Below, piece after piece: positions 1 to 10,603 of a DNA stretch of 64,000 nt. A program made the translations under genes and the position numbers. The stretch spans positions 107,072,198 through 107,136,197 of the forward strand of contig OX377202.1 in the NCBI GenBank assembly GCA_947396885.1, written 5' to 3'. The notes below the pieces were generated by a model, which did not search any database, was not told the DNA's origin, and saw only the letters and a program-made list of their open reading frames with translations. Position 1 is the first letter of the stretch. Each line of letters opens with the position of its first letter. This stretch comes from Heligmosomoides polygyrus polygyrus (lineage: Eukaryota; Nematoda; Chromadorea; Rhabditida; Heligmosomidae).

Positions 1-1010
1 GACACTTCTAAACAAATTTCGTGCTTCTGAAGTCAAACTGAACGTCTTCCAAGTCGAAACGAGCTTCTTGCAGGTTAAACTACAAACTTTCCAAGATGGC
101 TAGATTAATTCCTTGTTCAAGAAGAACTTGGCACAACTTTCTTTGAAATTTTTAAGTTTTGCAGCCCGAATTAATGTAATAATTTTATAAACCTTCTTTT
201 GAGAAAAAATAAAAAATTAATATTAAGAATGGTTTTTGAAAGCACAACAAGGCATCAATTACACAGTGCACTAAAAACGAGATCGCGCCATGCAAGCGAG
301 AAGCTCGTCCGATTTTTATTTCATTGATAGCGTAAAAAATGGTTTGAAGCAGGTTACAATGTTGTCGTGTTACAATCAAAACTCTGGCAACAGGCGGGAC
401 TCGAACCCGCACCTCCTGCTGACCGGGCGAGAATGCTCTACGCCATTACACCATCGGTGTTGTTTGATCGAACGCAACGGTTTAAAGTAGGTTTTAGTGA
501 GCAGGAACGTGACTATTTTTAGCGCCAGAAGATGAGATTGCGCCATGCCTTCGTCCAGGACGTCGAGATTTATTCGAATGATGGTTTACATGAAACATTA
601 AAGTGAGGATGTGTGTGTGTTCTTCACAATTGTATTTGTTCTAATGTTTACAGACGTGAAGCTCCATGCAAGCAGAAATTTTGCTATTAGTCGAATAAAA
701 ATCGCAACGTTTTGGACGAGGGCGTGGCGCAATCTCTTTCTTTGGCACAAAAAATGGCCGCGTTCTTCTTCTTTAAAATAAGCGCTAAATCATTTTTAAG
801 TAAAGTTTCAAACAATGTGTTCGCTTATTGGATAGGTGAATTAAACTTCAAAGAAAGTCGTACTAAACTTTCTTTGAACAAAAAAATTTCTAATTTTTCA
901 TTATTATTCTAACATTATTCTAACATTTTTCAAGAGCCTCTAATTTTTTGCGGAAGAAGCTCGTTTTAATTTGGAAAATGCTCTGTTTGAATTCAAAAGC
1001 GTTAAGGTTG
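1..1010. repeat. Foldback element with degenerate inverted arms
   Basis: The left arm (about 1-310) and right arm (about 715-1010) are degenerate inverted copies. Shared landmarks are GCGCCATGC at about 287 against GGCGCAATC near 725, and AACTTTCTTTGAAA-type runs. The same element type recurs at about 43545-44280. The left edge carries the ACACTTCTAAACAAATT-like motif that is tandemly repeated at 4-5 kb. A tRNA-like insert sits in the centre. No coding potential is visible. Confidence 0.5.
385..462 (-). repeat. tRNA-derived (SINE-like) sequence
   Basis: Read on the minus strand this has an A-box-like TGGTGTAATGG and a strong B box inside GCGGGTTCGAGTCCCGC, which forms a T arm. The acceptor stem pairs only partly and the anticodon arm is poor, so this is a tRNA-like copy and not a working tRNA. 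GATCAAA-type inverted motifs flank it. Related copies lie at 48008-48079 and, badly decayed, at about 49950-50080. Confidence 0.6.
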
Positions 1011-1552
1011 TAGAAGAGCAAAAAATAAAACACTATTAAGATTTCTACAGATCAGCAGCACACAAGCGCTATTTCTCAAGACAAGCAAACAGGGAATGAT
1101 GAAAATTGGATCTATCCTAGTCGGGGGGGGGGGGCACATAACTAGAAGGTATAACTGTAACAAATCCACTTGAAGCTTACCGAGCGGCTCCTAGAAAACG
1201 AGGTAGTACCTAAAAGAAGCGAAAAACGGGCACTAGTTAAAGCTCCGACTCCAGTGACAACAAGGGTGGTCCAGGCAGGGTCACCGTTTTCGCTAACATT
1301 TCGTCTAAGGGGGTTATTTGAGGTGCTAATCGAACGAATCTGACATTTGCTTTTCACTCTACGCTAGAGTATGGTAGGTTACGGTAGGTGGGGGTGTCTA
1401 AGGTTATGGTCACCGACTTCGCCCAATCTCCAGCGTATTACGAAAAACGGATGTCAGATTCGTGATCGGCACCCCAAATAACCCCCCTAGCCGAAGTTTG
1501 GGCAAAATCAATGATTATGACCTCGGCAGCGTTGGTTACCTTTAGCTACCAT

Positions 1553-3013
1553 CTTCTTCTTCTCCTGAGCGTTTAGTCCCGCGCAGTCGCAGGGTCCGCT
1601 GTTCTTGTGATCTGTCGCCGCCTCATCCTATCAAGGGCGTCATCTGCCGTGGCGCCGACTTCGGCGAGATCTTTCTTGATGACGTCCTTCCATCTTTTCC
1701 TTGGGGCTCCTCTCGGACGCTTTCCGGTTGCCTCGAAATCTAGGGCCAACCTTGTGGGGTGATCCTCTGGTCTTCTGAGGACGTGTCCATACCACCTCAG
1801 GCGCTGCTCTCTCATCTTCAGCTGGATCGGGGCTGTCTTCATCGCTGCCCGAACATCCTCCTTTCGCACCCTGTCCCGACGGGTCCATCCACATGCCCAC
1901 CTCAGCATCCTCATCTCCGCCGCGTGCAGTTGTCGCTCCTGCGCCTTACCCAGGGCCCAGCACTCACTGCCGTAGAGAAGGGCAGGTCTCACAACTGTTC
2001 TATAGAGCTTGCCTTTGAGCGTCCTGGAGCATCTACGGTCGCAGAGGATCCCTGTGGACTCCCACCACTTGAGCCAGGCTGCGTTTATCCGTCCCCTGAC
2101 CGCCTGGTCCACACTTCCTTCCTCGGATAGGTCACTTCCGAGGTAGCGGAATTCTTCCACCTTCTCGATCGTTTCCCCTTGGCAGTCTAGGATTGATCCA
2201 GCGCACTGCTCAGAGCTGATGAACTTCGTCTTCTTCACGTTCAGCCGTAGGCCGTTGTCCGCAAGGGCTCTCTGCCACAGCTGCACCTTCTCCTCCAGCT
2301 CCTCCTGGTTGTCGGCTACTAGGGCGATGTCGTCCGCGTAGAGGATCGTTCTGAGAGGGCCTTCCTCAAGGTGGCTCACTATAGAGTCAAGTGTCAGCAG
2401 GAAGAGGAACGGGCTCAGAGCCGACCCTTGGTGTACCCCCACTGTGATGTCCACTTTCCTTGTCACCCCGTGTGGAGTTCGTATCGCCGCTTTCGAGCCC
2501 GCGTACATGTCCCTTATGACCGTGATCAGACGTTCCGGGACACCCCTCCCTCGAAGGGCATTCCAGATTACGGCCCGAGCTAGCCTGTCGTAGGCCTTCT
2601 TCAGCTCCCGGAATGCCAGGTAGCAGGGTTTTCGTTTCTCCCGATATTTCTCCATCACCTGACGAGCGATGAAGATGGCGTCTGTGGTGAACCTCTTAGG
2701 CATGAAGCCCCACTGCACCTGGGAGATGGGTACCATCTTCCTCAGCCTTGAGTTGACCAGTCGTTCGTAGATCTTCATCGTGTGTGAGATCGGTTTGATC
2801 CCTCGGTAGTTGGAGCATTCGGGAGCGTCTCCCTTCTGCTTGAAGATGGGGACTATGGTGCTGTTCCTCCAGTCATCCGGCATCTTACCTTCTTTCGTGA
2901 ATCTGTTGAGGAACTGCGTCAGCCAATCGATTCCGAGGTCTTCCGAGCCTCTACTGGCACACCGTCAGGCCCTGCTGCCTTTCCGAGTTTCATCTTCCCT
3001 ATGGCCTTGCGAA
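1553..3013 (-). mobile_element. 5'-truncated RTE-type LINE with 14-bp target-site duplication
   Basis: The insertion is bounded by the identical direct repeat CCTTTAGCTACCAT at 1539-1552 and 3014-3027. On the minus strand the 3' end is a short GAA-rich tail, as expected of target-primed reverse transcription. The element is truncated at its 5' end within the reverse-transcriptase domain, so the endonuclease domain is missing. It landed inside the larger foldback element at 1112-3600. Confidence 0.9.
1573..2883 (-). CDS. RTE-type reverse transcriptase, C-terminal part (5'-truncated, frameshifted upstream)
   Basis: The open frame encodes the palm and thumb of a LINE reverse transcriptase. It shows a NYRGI motif, an LKKAYDRL-like catalytic block, the HQGSALSPFLF block and the catalytic box YADDIALVADN. 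The C-terminal part has WYGHVLRR and RPRGAPRKRW, typical of RTE-clade proteins. Upstream, the KAAGPDGVP motif is still recognisable in the minus frame (about 2950-3000), followed by a stop or frameshift before this ORF. The copy lacks the N-terminal endonuclease and cannot be autonomous. The first Met is only the first one in the open frame and not a real start. Confidence 0.85.
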   Translation of the reverse strand: MPDDWRNSTIVPIFKQKGDAPECSNYRGIKPISHTMKIYERLVNSRLRKMVPISQVQWGFMPKRFTTDAIFIARQVMEKYREKRKPCYLAFRELKKAYDRLARAVIWNALRGRGVPERLITVIRDMYAGSKAAIRTPHGVTRKVDITVGVHQGSALSPFLFLLTLDSIVSHLEEGPLRTILYADDIALVADNQEELEEKVQLWQRALADNGLRLNVKKTKFISSEQCAGSILDCQGETIEKVEEFRYLGSDLSEEGSVDQAVRGRINAAWLKWWESTGILCDRRCSRTLKGKLYRTVVRPALLYGSECWALGKAQERQLHAAEMRMLRWACGWTRRDRVRKEDVRAAMKTAPIQLKMREQRLRWYGHVLRRPEDHPTRLALDFEATGKRPRGAPRKRWKDVIKKDLAEVGATADDALDRMRRRQITRTADPATARD

Positions 3014-3631
3014 CCTTTAGCTACCATAACCTACCGTAATCTGCCGCAATTTTAAAAACGGATGTCAGATTCGTGTTCAGCACGTCAAATATCCCCCCTA
3101 GACGAAATTTCAGCGAAATCGGTGACCCTGCCTGGACCACCCACGTTATCGGTATGGGTGGTCTGCGACCGAGTCGTGAAAAATGGATGTCAGATTCGTG
3201 ATCGGCGCCGCAAATTACTCCCTAGATAAAGTTTCAACGAAAATTTTTCGATCGAAGTCGTGCCGGTGGAGTCGGAACTTTTAACTAGTGCCAAAAAACG
3301 GACTACACACAAAACAAAACAAAAAATTAAATCGCTGCTGTTTTACAACCGTCTTGGCGGGCAAAGAGCGACGCAATGGAGGCATTTCGTGTGCTGACCG
3401 CCGCCTGACATGTTAGAACCAGGATCTAACATGGTGAGGAGGGCACATAACTTCGCCTGCTTACGGTGAAAACTCGTTTTTTCCTCTTGAATTTCTCTAG
3501 TTTAGGTCCTATCTTGTACTGTAGGAGCCGCTCGGTTCAAATGGATTTGTTGCATACTTTTTAGCTATGTCCCCCCCCCCCCCCCCGACTAGGATAGAAG
3601 TAAAGTTTCTTCACGGTGGCCAAGCCGTTCT

Positions 3632-3979
3632 ATGGAAACAGCTCGATCCAGCAATCCTTTGGCTCGCAGCCTTGTTAAGCAGCAGACACACAGCTGCGAC
3701 GGACGAGAGATTCCTCGGGACAAAACCGCTTATTACAGAGTGCTTGCCCGTCGGCAAAAGCGGATTGCACGGAATTTGGAGCGATTGCTCATCGAGCACT
3801 ATTCACTTCCAGTGACACAAGAAAAACGTCGTCGAATCAATGGAGAACAGAGAACGTTCGCGCTTGTTGTCGTCGCTCCAGTTACAATTAGGCACTGGGG
3901 AATACGCAGCTCCGAAAAACGGAGGGAACCGGTTGACAATGGCCGTGCTTATGGCATCTGGAACTCAGCGGCATGGTGA
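3632..3979 (+). CDS. Unrecognised ORF, possible exon or transposon remnant
   Basis: This is an open frame of 115 codons just right of the foldback element. The middle part is basic and looks helical (RRQKRIARNLERLL). A possible splice acceptor (GGAAACAG) lies near its start. I do not recognise a family and saw no matching exons nearby. It could equally be chance coding in a repeat. Confidence 0.2.
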   Translation: METARSSNPLARSLVKQQTHSCDGREIPRDKTAYYRVLARRQKRIARNLERLLIEHYSLPVTQEKRRRINGEQRTFALVVVAPVTIRHWGIRSSEKRREPVDNGRAYGIWNSAAW

Positions 3980-4059
3980 AATATCAGCGAGAAAGAGGGC
4001 ACCTCGGTTTGTCGACATGGAGTGGCAGACGATTTGTACCATTTTCGCCTCAAATTCGG

Positions 4060-5065
4060 AGCTTTGGACACTTTTCAAACCAAACTGGACACTTCAAAGC
4101 AGATTGGACACTTTCCTTTCAAATTGGAAACCTTCAAACAAAACTGAAAAGTTTTCAAATCAAATTGAACACTTTGAGCACAGGCACTACTGTACTTTCC
4201 AGACTCCAGAGGTCGAGGAGCGGTCGAAAAAAATTTCCGCTCAAACTTCGCCTAAAGGATTATTTGGGGTGCTGATCACGAATCTGACGTCTGTTTGTGA
4301 AATTTCGGCCGGTTAACTTACGGTAGCTTTGGGTAACTAAGGCTGCCGACGTCTTAATCATCAATTTCGCCCAAACTTCACCTAGGGGGGTTATTAGGGG
4401 TGCTGATAACGGATCTGATAACCGTTTTTCGTTTTACACTGGAGTTTGGGCGAAATCGATGATCACCCTAGTACGGTAGGTTACGGTAGGTATGGGTGAA
4501 TAAGGTCTAGGTTTTACGCTGGAGTACGGTAGGCTACGGTAGGTATGGGTGACTAATGTCTAGGTTTTACGCTGGAGTACGGTAGGTTACCTACCGTAAC
4601 CTACCGTACTCCAGCGTAAAACGAAAAACGGATGTCAGATTCGTGGTCAGCACCCCAAATAACCACCCTAGGCGAAGTTTGGGCGAAAATTTTTTTCGAC
4701 CTCTCCTCGTCCTCTGGAGTGCCGAAGGTACAGTAGTGCTTGAACACATTTCAAACCAAGTGGAATACTTTTCATTTGAAATTCGCCCTTTTTCAAATCA
4801 AGTGAAATTTTCAAACCAAACAGTACACTTTTTCAATTCAAATTGGACACTTTTCAAACCAAATCGGACACTTTTTAGATCAAATTGGTCACTTTCAAAC
4901 CAAACTGGACAGATTTCAAACCAGATGAGGCACTGTTCAAGCCAAACTGGGCACTTTTCAAATCAAACTGGACACTTTCCAAGTCAGACTGGACACTTTT
5001 CAATTCAAATTGGACACTTTGGACACATTTCAAACCAAGTGGAATTCTTTTGAATCCAAATTAGA
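4060..5065 (+). repeat. Two arrays of a ~20-24 bp tandem repeat around a foldback core
   Basis: Degenerate units of the form GGACACTTTTCAAACCAAACT repeat head to tail at about 4060-4175 and 4740-5065. Between them, 4190-4700 contains inverted copies of a segment around CCAGAGGTCGAGGAGCGGTCG, plus GTAGG/GATTCGTG repeats. Translation yields pseudo-repetitive peptides such as SNQTGHF, which explains the open frame at 4643-5053. I do not regard that frame as a gene. Confidence 0.75.
4300..4700. repeat. GGTTACGGTAGG / GATTCGTGATC dispersed palindromic repeat
   Basis: Short blocks (TACGGTAGGTTACGGTAGG, ACGCTGGAGTACGG, GATGTCAGATTCGTG, CCCCTAGGCGAAG) recur in both orientations. They form a near-perfect small palindrome at 4575-4620 (CGGTAGGTTACC / GGTAACCTACCG). 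The same blocks occur at 1230-1540, 3020-3260 and 25200-25620. Confidence 0.65.
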
Positions 5066-6940
5066 CTTTTTTCGGTACATGTCGTATTGGTGAGCAGCAT
5101 TGAACAGTGGAGCGAGCCAACCAATAATAACCAAGCAGAGCACAGAGCGAACACATGCCAGCCGATCAGGGTACCAACTGTGCACACCCTCTCTGAATAG
5201 CTCACCCATTCGACGCAATCTGATTGGATGAGACGTTCCCATCCCCCAATGCTGCCTATCTACGCGACATGTACCCTGAAAGCTTTACACTTGATTTCAT
5301 TTCGTGCCTGGCACTACTGTTCTGATTCCAATAAGACATCGTTATAACAGATTGTGGACACGTTTAAGAGTCCTGGCGAAAGTCAGGACATCTGCTACGT
5401 TTTGTGTAGCCCCACCTCCCCCTCCCCCAACCCCCACCACCTCGCTTACAATTGGCAGAGTGCCCCATTCTGTGTCCTTAACACATTCCCGACTATGTCC
5501 ACTCATCTGAGTGGACGGGGGAGTTTTGGGAAGAACTTTCGTTATTGATTTTATGTTCAATTTTCTTTTCAAAATCGCAAACTCTAGTAACAACTCATTG
5601 TTGCGTTTGCGTCGGCAGAAGAATGATTGGCTTTATCGTAACTAACAAGAAAAGTCACTGAAACACAATAAACTCACAGATTACTAGACGAGAACTGATG
5701 CGCAATCTTCAGATAAGGCATGAATTGAACACCTAAATGACTCTGAGAGGCTCCGAGTGATTACGACAATAAGCATTAGGATATGATTCAGCAAGAATAC
5801 TTCCTATCATTGAAACATCTCAACGAAGCATATTTTTCGCAACTGGAACAGAGCGCATGGACTCTCCTAACTTTCTTCTTACAATAGCTCTTCCCAGGCT
5901 ACTGCTCAGTCTTTTATTTTGAAAAAAATATTTGAAATCCACAGATCTTCGATTGAAAGATCGATTAAAATGCACTTTCGTGTGCCGCGGTCCGTTCTGA
6001 ATACTTGATCGGGCAAATCACAACCAGTGACGCCACGCGGAATAACAGTATAGTATACATAGACGACTAAAACCGCTCCACGAAATACCTCAAACTTGGG
6101 TAATTAAGCCTTTATTAATTAATTAACACAAGAATACGAATAACAGAACATACACTTGGAACGACTGAGACGAATAAAGGCTTCAATAAGTAATGGAACT
6201 ATACATTTTCATGACTTCTGTAAACTTGCTCCCCTACTAAGACTAGATTAAACCCACTGGAACCAAGTAAAATAAGCTTAACTATACATGAGACTAATGG
6301 TAAGTAACCTTGCTTCTTCCATGACAACTATAACAAACCCACACGAGAACGACATGGAAAGTAAAATGAGTAACATGGGATTCAAGTGAGTGACATGAAA
6401 TACAAACAAGTACGTAAGCCTCAATGATGACACTACCCTAGAATACGAGCCCGGAGTCGCTGTCGAAACCACCGAGAATACGACCGGCTAAGCCGCTAAC
6501 GAAACCACTATGGAACTTCCTAAGCGTCGCTTGCTTCCTTTACCGCGCTTCCGTTAGACTACTCGGCGCGCTCCCTTAGGATTGTCGTCGAACCATGCTG
6601 AGAGTAGAACCCGAACGTGAGTGGAGAGAATAACAAGAAACACGTGTACCGAGAGCAGGACGAGTAGAGCCACTGTCGACATTACTGGGCGTCCCTCGCA
6701 GACCATTGCTGCGCTCCCGTCAGATCATGCGCTCCCTTAATGATTGTCATCGGCTCAGTCAAACGAACGACTCGAAGGCATCGACCCTGCCGTCAATGCC
6801 GGCGCGCTCCCCCAACTGATTGTCCATAGATCACGCCCTTTGTCAGGCGAAGGATTAAAAAGAGGCAAACGAAGGATTAAAAAGAGGACGGCTTCGCCGA
6901 TATGTACTCACTGATAGTAAAACCTCGCGAGGGACGAGGT
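5066..6940. other. No gene recognised; mildly repetitive intergenic DNA
   Basis: I see no protein motif or splice-linked exon series. Two inverted copies of a CACAAATGAGTGGACA block lie at about 5480-5515 and 6945-6970. The tract CCTCAAACTTGGGTAATTAA at about 6090 recurs at about 52310. A 20-bp direct repeat (CGAAGGATTAAAAAGAGG) occurs twice at 6850-6890. Confidence 0.4.
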
Positions 6941-7029
6941 ACGATGTCCACACAAATGAGTGGACACTCGCGCGCGCCAAAAAAGCAGCCGGCGCATCGG
7001 GTGCGAAAACGGTCTCATCGTGAATGTGT

Positions 7030-7168
7030 TAGGCCCCGTTTATACTTCCGACGCCGAGCGACACGACGCCACGCATCATGGCCAAATTGATCGATCGCGT
7101 CGCCCGATCAATGTGGCCATAATACGTGACGTCGCGTCGCTCGGCATCGAAGTATAAACGGGCACTTA
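7030..7168. mobile_element. Harbinger-like MITE (GGCCCCGTTTATACTTC type)
   Basis: The ends GGCCCCGTTTATACTTC and GAAGTATAAACGGGC are inverted, and a TTA flanks each side. The whole body folds back (ACGCCGAGCGAC against GTCGCTCGGCAT). The centre carries GATCGATC. A TTA duplication with GGCC ends fits PIF/Harbinger-derived MITEs. Confidence 0.75.
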
Positions 7169-7204
7169 GAATCAGAGAGGCGTACACTCCCGTCGTGGAC
7201 AGTG

Positions 7205-7328
7205 TTAGGCCTATGTTATACTTCAGTGACTTTGTTGTCGGCGACAGTGTGGAGCGTGCGTAGCAGTCCGCGCAACAATGTGGCCGACGTCGCCGCAACA
7301 GCGTCGCCGAAGTATAATATAGGCCTAA
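7205..7328. mobile_element. Harbinger-like MITE (GGCCTATGTTATACTTC type)
   Basis: Inverted ends TTAGGCCTATGTTATACTTC and GAAGTATAATATAGGCCTAA bound a GC-rich body that pairs as GTTGTCGGCGAC-like arms. It lies about 40 bp from the previous element and is related to it at the ends only. Confidence 0.75.
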
Positions 7329-7401
7329 ATGAGGTGAAATAGGCAAGTAAAGTCGTCTGCGTCCTGTACATAGCGTAGCGTAGCTTTTATTTGACGCGTT
7401 T

Positions 7402-7404
<3 letters not shown>

Positions 7405-7443
<39 letters not shown>
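7405..7443. repeat. (TA)n microsatellite
   Basis: A nearly pure run of TA dinucleotides of about 38 bp, directly upstream of a partial pogo-like element end. Confidence 0.95.
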
Positions 7444-7446
<3 letters not shown>

Positions 7447-7455
7447 CATATGAGC

Positions 7456-7620
7456 AGTCGCCTCCCGTTATAACACTTACAGATAAGACGCGAATATCAT
7501 TGTAATGTAGATTTTTCGGGAACAGGCCAGCTTACCTTTACGCCGAGACAAACCAACTTCGGTTAAAGGTGCATCAGATATAACGTTACTTCAGCGCTTT
7601 TGAGAGGAATCTGCGCTCAA
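7456..7620. mobile_element. Partial pogo-like element end (CTCCCGTTATAAC type)
   Basis: The sequence CAGTCGCCTCCCGTTATAAC and the following ~150 bp (CCAGCTTACCTTTACGCC ... CTGCGCTCAAA) match the left end of the complete element at 49363-51543. No matching right end was found, so this is a truncated copy. Confidence 0.65.
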
Positions 7621-7919
7621 ACTGGCTGGTTTTGTTTCACTCCGCCTTGTCTTTCACCTTTCTCTTCCCCTCCCTCCTCAACTAGGAATGCAGTTTTAAG
7701 CTACCATTCAACCGATTATCAGGACTCGAGCACAAAAGGTATGATATGGCATAACTCAGCTAGCCTCACTCATCCTTACCCTCATTTCTACGTCTGGACG
7801 TCCCGAGTGTGGTTCTCTAATGTCTTCTGGTGTGAGTTCACCGATGCAGAAGTTTTATGCCAGCACCTGGACTGAATGTACAGCGCCTCTGTTTCTGAGT
7901 TCCGAGAGGCGCGTTTGCG

Positions 7920-8086
7920 TAAGGCCTGAGTTACACTCCCGCGGGAGCGTCCGCGGAAGGGCGGGAATCGCGCCGAGATCCCTCACCTGACCAATCGCCG
8001 GGCCTCGCCACGCCCGCCGTCCGCGGTGCACCCCCAGCCCGCTGACGTTCCGCGGATGCTCCCGCGGGAGTATAACACTGGCCTAA
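7920..8086. mobile_element. GC-rich MITE (CTCCCGCGGGAGC arms)
   Basis: Ends TAAGGCCTGAGTTACACTC and GAGTATAACACTGGCCTAA are inverted, and the arms CCGCGGGAGCGTCCGCGG / CCGCGGATGCTCCCGCGG pair almost perfectly. A second copy is at 15416-15579. Confidence 0.8.
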
Positions 8087-8249
8087 GCACAACCCGAATC
8101 TGCTCAGGCTTATATATGGCATAAGCGCTAACTTCATTATTTTTAGGCGAATTCTCAGTACAATCCCAGTTGGTGGTGGCCGCTCTTAAGCGATTTCATG
8201 CGTTTAGTATTTAGATATGCTGAGCTCATTCATTTCATAGAAAACAACT

Positions 8250-8602
8250 ACGGTTCAATCCCAATGAGGAGGGCCACTCTATACTCACGTTGAAGCACTA
8301 CATAGAGATGAATACTTGTAACATAACATGCCTACCTGAACCCCTACTGTGGCTGCTGCAGTCTTCCTCCTGAAATAAAGAGGAAATGTAGACGAAAAAA
8401 CGCCGGACGAAAAGACGAGAAAAAAGCGCGTCGACAGGTTCACCGTGGCGATTCGTACAAGGATAGCCGTACAGTGGCCTTCGGTCGATACGTGGAGCCC
8501 GCAGACATCCCTGTATCGCCACGGTGAACCTGTCGACACATGCGTTCCGGCCCGAGGCCGCCGTGCCCCCCCCCCCCCCTCATTGGGATTGAACCACAAC
8601 TA
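8250..8602. repeat. Foldback with GGTTCAATCCCAATGAGG ends
   Basis: GGTTCAATCCCAATGAGG near 8252 is inverted as CTCATTGGGATTGAACC near 8578, next to a 15-C run. Inside, 8430-8537 is a second palindrome (GTCGACAGGTTCACCGTGGC against GCCACGGTGAACCTGTCGAC). Confidence 0.75.
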
Positions 8603-8686
8603 CATGAACGAAATCAAAATAAGCGACACAACACGCATGACAATAAATAACATTTGTCAGCTAAGTCGTAACATCCTCAGACACTG

Positions 8687-8922
8687 AGAGAGGTCACCTG
8701 CAGGTGAAAAATTGGTGAACTAACCCAGTACGCTACGTGGCCTGTAGCCGTATTCATGAACATTCCCGGGATCTTCCGGCTTCCCACGGGAAGCGATCGA
8801 GGCGAGAGAGCGAGGCAGGAAAGAGAGGCGAGAGATGATATCGCTATGATATCGTTTATCTCCCGTTCCGGTCGCTTCATGAATACGGCCTCTGATCTTC
8901 ACCCACAGGTGAGAGGTCAAAG
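8687..8922. repeat. Foldback with GCCGTATTCATGAA core ends
   Basis: The outer pair is AGAGGTCACCTGCAGGTG / CACAGGTGAGAGGTC. The inner pair at 8747-8890 is GCCGTATTCATGAA / TTCATGAATACGGC. The ends resemble the GGCC-GATTCATGAA family at 33-35 kb and 58.1 kb. Confidence 0.65.
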
Positions 8923-9433
8923 ACCTACAGATGATCGGATTACGGTATCTAGGCTGGAATTTTAAAGAGGATTTTTGCAGTAGACATGAATCTCGCCGCA
9001 CTTTTCACACGTACTCTTCAGACAAGAGTTAGAAGACTTAGGCTTGGTCTGTTCCGAGATTCGGGAATTGCTAAATGGCCTAGAAGCAGATCGGAATAGA
9101 CGCGTGACGTGAGAGCGCGCAATTGGTGTAGGGGAACAATTGTTCAACGCGAATGCACACGTGAGCTGCGTCAGCGACCACGTGGGCATCGATCGATGCG
9201 CAACGGTCACTTGTGTGCCCGCTGATGGCCCAGCTGCCAGACAGATCGTGACGCAGTGGGTAGGAGGACGGGTTCAGGCGATGGAGGTCGGGGGTTCGGT
9301 TCCTATGCATGCTGGCGTTTTTGCATTTCATTCAACTGACTGGATGAGGTCCAGGGGTTTTAACGTATACACAATTTTCAGGCGTTTTCTGCCCATTTTT
9401 CCAGCTGTATGCTTCTGCAGAACCCGGCTTTCT

Positions 9434-9760
9434 CCTGAGAGACGGAAGCAGTTTCCACACGAACATCTTGGGACGCACCCACCCTGGAGTCCCTTCCCTA
9501 GCCTGATTCTGCGCTCGAAGAGCGCAGAATCCAGCTGCGGACTTCCCCTGAGCGACGGAAGCAGTTTCCATATGAGGAGCTTGGATCGCACCCACCCTGG
9601 AGTCCCTTCCCTAGCCTGAATCTGCGCTCGAAGAGCGCAGAATCCAGCTGCGGACTCCCCCTGAGCGACGAAAGCAGTTTCCACACGACCAGCTTGAATC
9701 GCACCCACCCTGGAGTCCCTTCCCTAGCCCGAATCTGCGCTCGAAGCCCACCCCCCCCCC
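9434..9760 (+). repeat. 113-bp tandem repeat, three copies, each with an internal palindrome
   Basis: Three units spaced about 113 bp apart begin near CCTGAGCGACGGAAGCAG and run through CCACCCTGGAGTCCC. The first two also contain the self-complementary TCTGCGCTCGAAGAGCGCAGA; the third ends in TCTGCGCTCGAAG followed by a C run. Related material recurs in inverted form at about 10040-10230. The long minus-strand frames here are products of the repeat. Confidence 0.85.
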
Positions 9761-10039
9761 CCAATCCGTACCGCATTGAATGAACAAATATGGTTCGATG
9801 GTAAGCATTTGATTTACCACCACGCTTAAATAGAGCGTACACATTGATACGACCGTACTCGAATGTCAATGTTACGCCCTAGCGCAAAAATGTATTCCGA
9901 TCTGCTTTTAGGCCGCATAGATCCACTCCCGAGATTCTAAGAAGTCTATAGTTCACATATTGCTACGATAGCCATTAGACCTAACCACTTTCTGCCGTGG
10001 CAATGTGCCAACACCTGCTCGCGTCATCCGAGCCGTTGT

Positions 10040-10230
10040 CATTGCAGCTCGTTTTCGTCGCCCAGGGGAGTCCGCAGCTAGGTTCTGCTCTCGAGTAGCG
10101 TAGAACCAGGCTAGGGAAGGGACACCAGGGCGTGTGCGATCCATGCTGCTCGTGTGGAAACTGCTTTCATCGCCCAGGGGGAGTACGCAGCTGGGTTCTG
10201 CGCTTTTCGAGCTGCCAGGCTAGGGAAGGG
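10040..10230 (-). repeat. Inverted, diverged copies of the 113-bp repeat
   Basis: Blocks such as CAGGCTAGGGAAGGGACTCC and TCGCCCAGGGGGAGTACGCAG are reverse complements of the 9.4-9.7 kb units. Confidence 0.6.
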
Positions 10231-10603
10231 ACTCCACGATGTTGCGCAAAAATGCAGCAGCGCAGGAGAACCGAACCCCCAACCTCCTTCGTATGAAGCA
10301 ACACCACTACCACTACCACTGCCACCACTGTTGATGGAATCAGTTGGTGCAGTTTGCTTACTTCCATACGTTACCACAAATTTATTGTAATTCGTTGTTG
10401 GGAAATCGTTTAAGAGCGACCATCACTAACTAGGATTGCACCGAATTCTCAATACTCCGAACTGTTCAGTCCACCTAATCTGTTTTCTGAGCCAAAAACG
10501 TTTTCGAGCATCTCTACGAGCTCAGGATTCTTTGCCACGATATCGTCCATACAAAGATAGTTCCCGTCGGTGTTCACTAACTGAGCTAATAAAAAAGTTC
10601 CAG

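Larger units (their letters stand above)
1112..3600. repeat. Large foldback element with poly-G/poly-C ends
   Basis: The left end (TATCCTAGTC followed by a G run, then CACATAACTA) and the right end (a C run followed by GACTAGGATA) are inverted copies. Similarity extends inward over roughly 100-180 bp, including the GAGCGGCTCCTA / TAGGAGCCGCTC pair. Inside are copies of the GGTTACGGTAGG / GATGTCAGATTCGTG repeat (about 1230-1540 and 3020-3260) and an inserted RTE LINE. Confidence 0.6.

Noticed and set aside
385..462. Functional tRNA gene
   Set aside because: Acceptor and anticodon arms do not pair properly and copies share non-tRNA flanks; this is a tRNA-derived repeat.
1300..1560. Telomere-like GGTTACGGTAGG repeats
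   Set aside because: The unit is not the nematode TTAGGC, is interspersed and occurs in both orientations in internal DNA.
1112..3600. Single autonomous transposon containing the RTE ORF
   Set aside because: The RTE has its own target-site duplication, so it is a later insertion and not the element's own gene.
4643..5053. 136-codon open frame encoding SNQTGHF-type repeats
   Set aside because: It is the translation of a degenerate ~20-24-bp tandem repeat that also occurs at other loci in other frames; no start context or splice evidence.
9140..9619. 159-codon plus-strand frame
   Set aside because: Most of it lies in the 113-bp tandem repeat and its unique part shows no domain.
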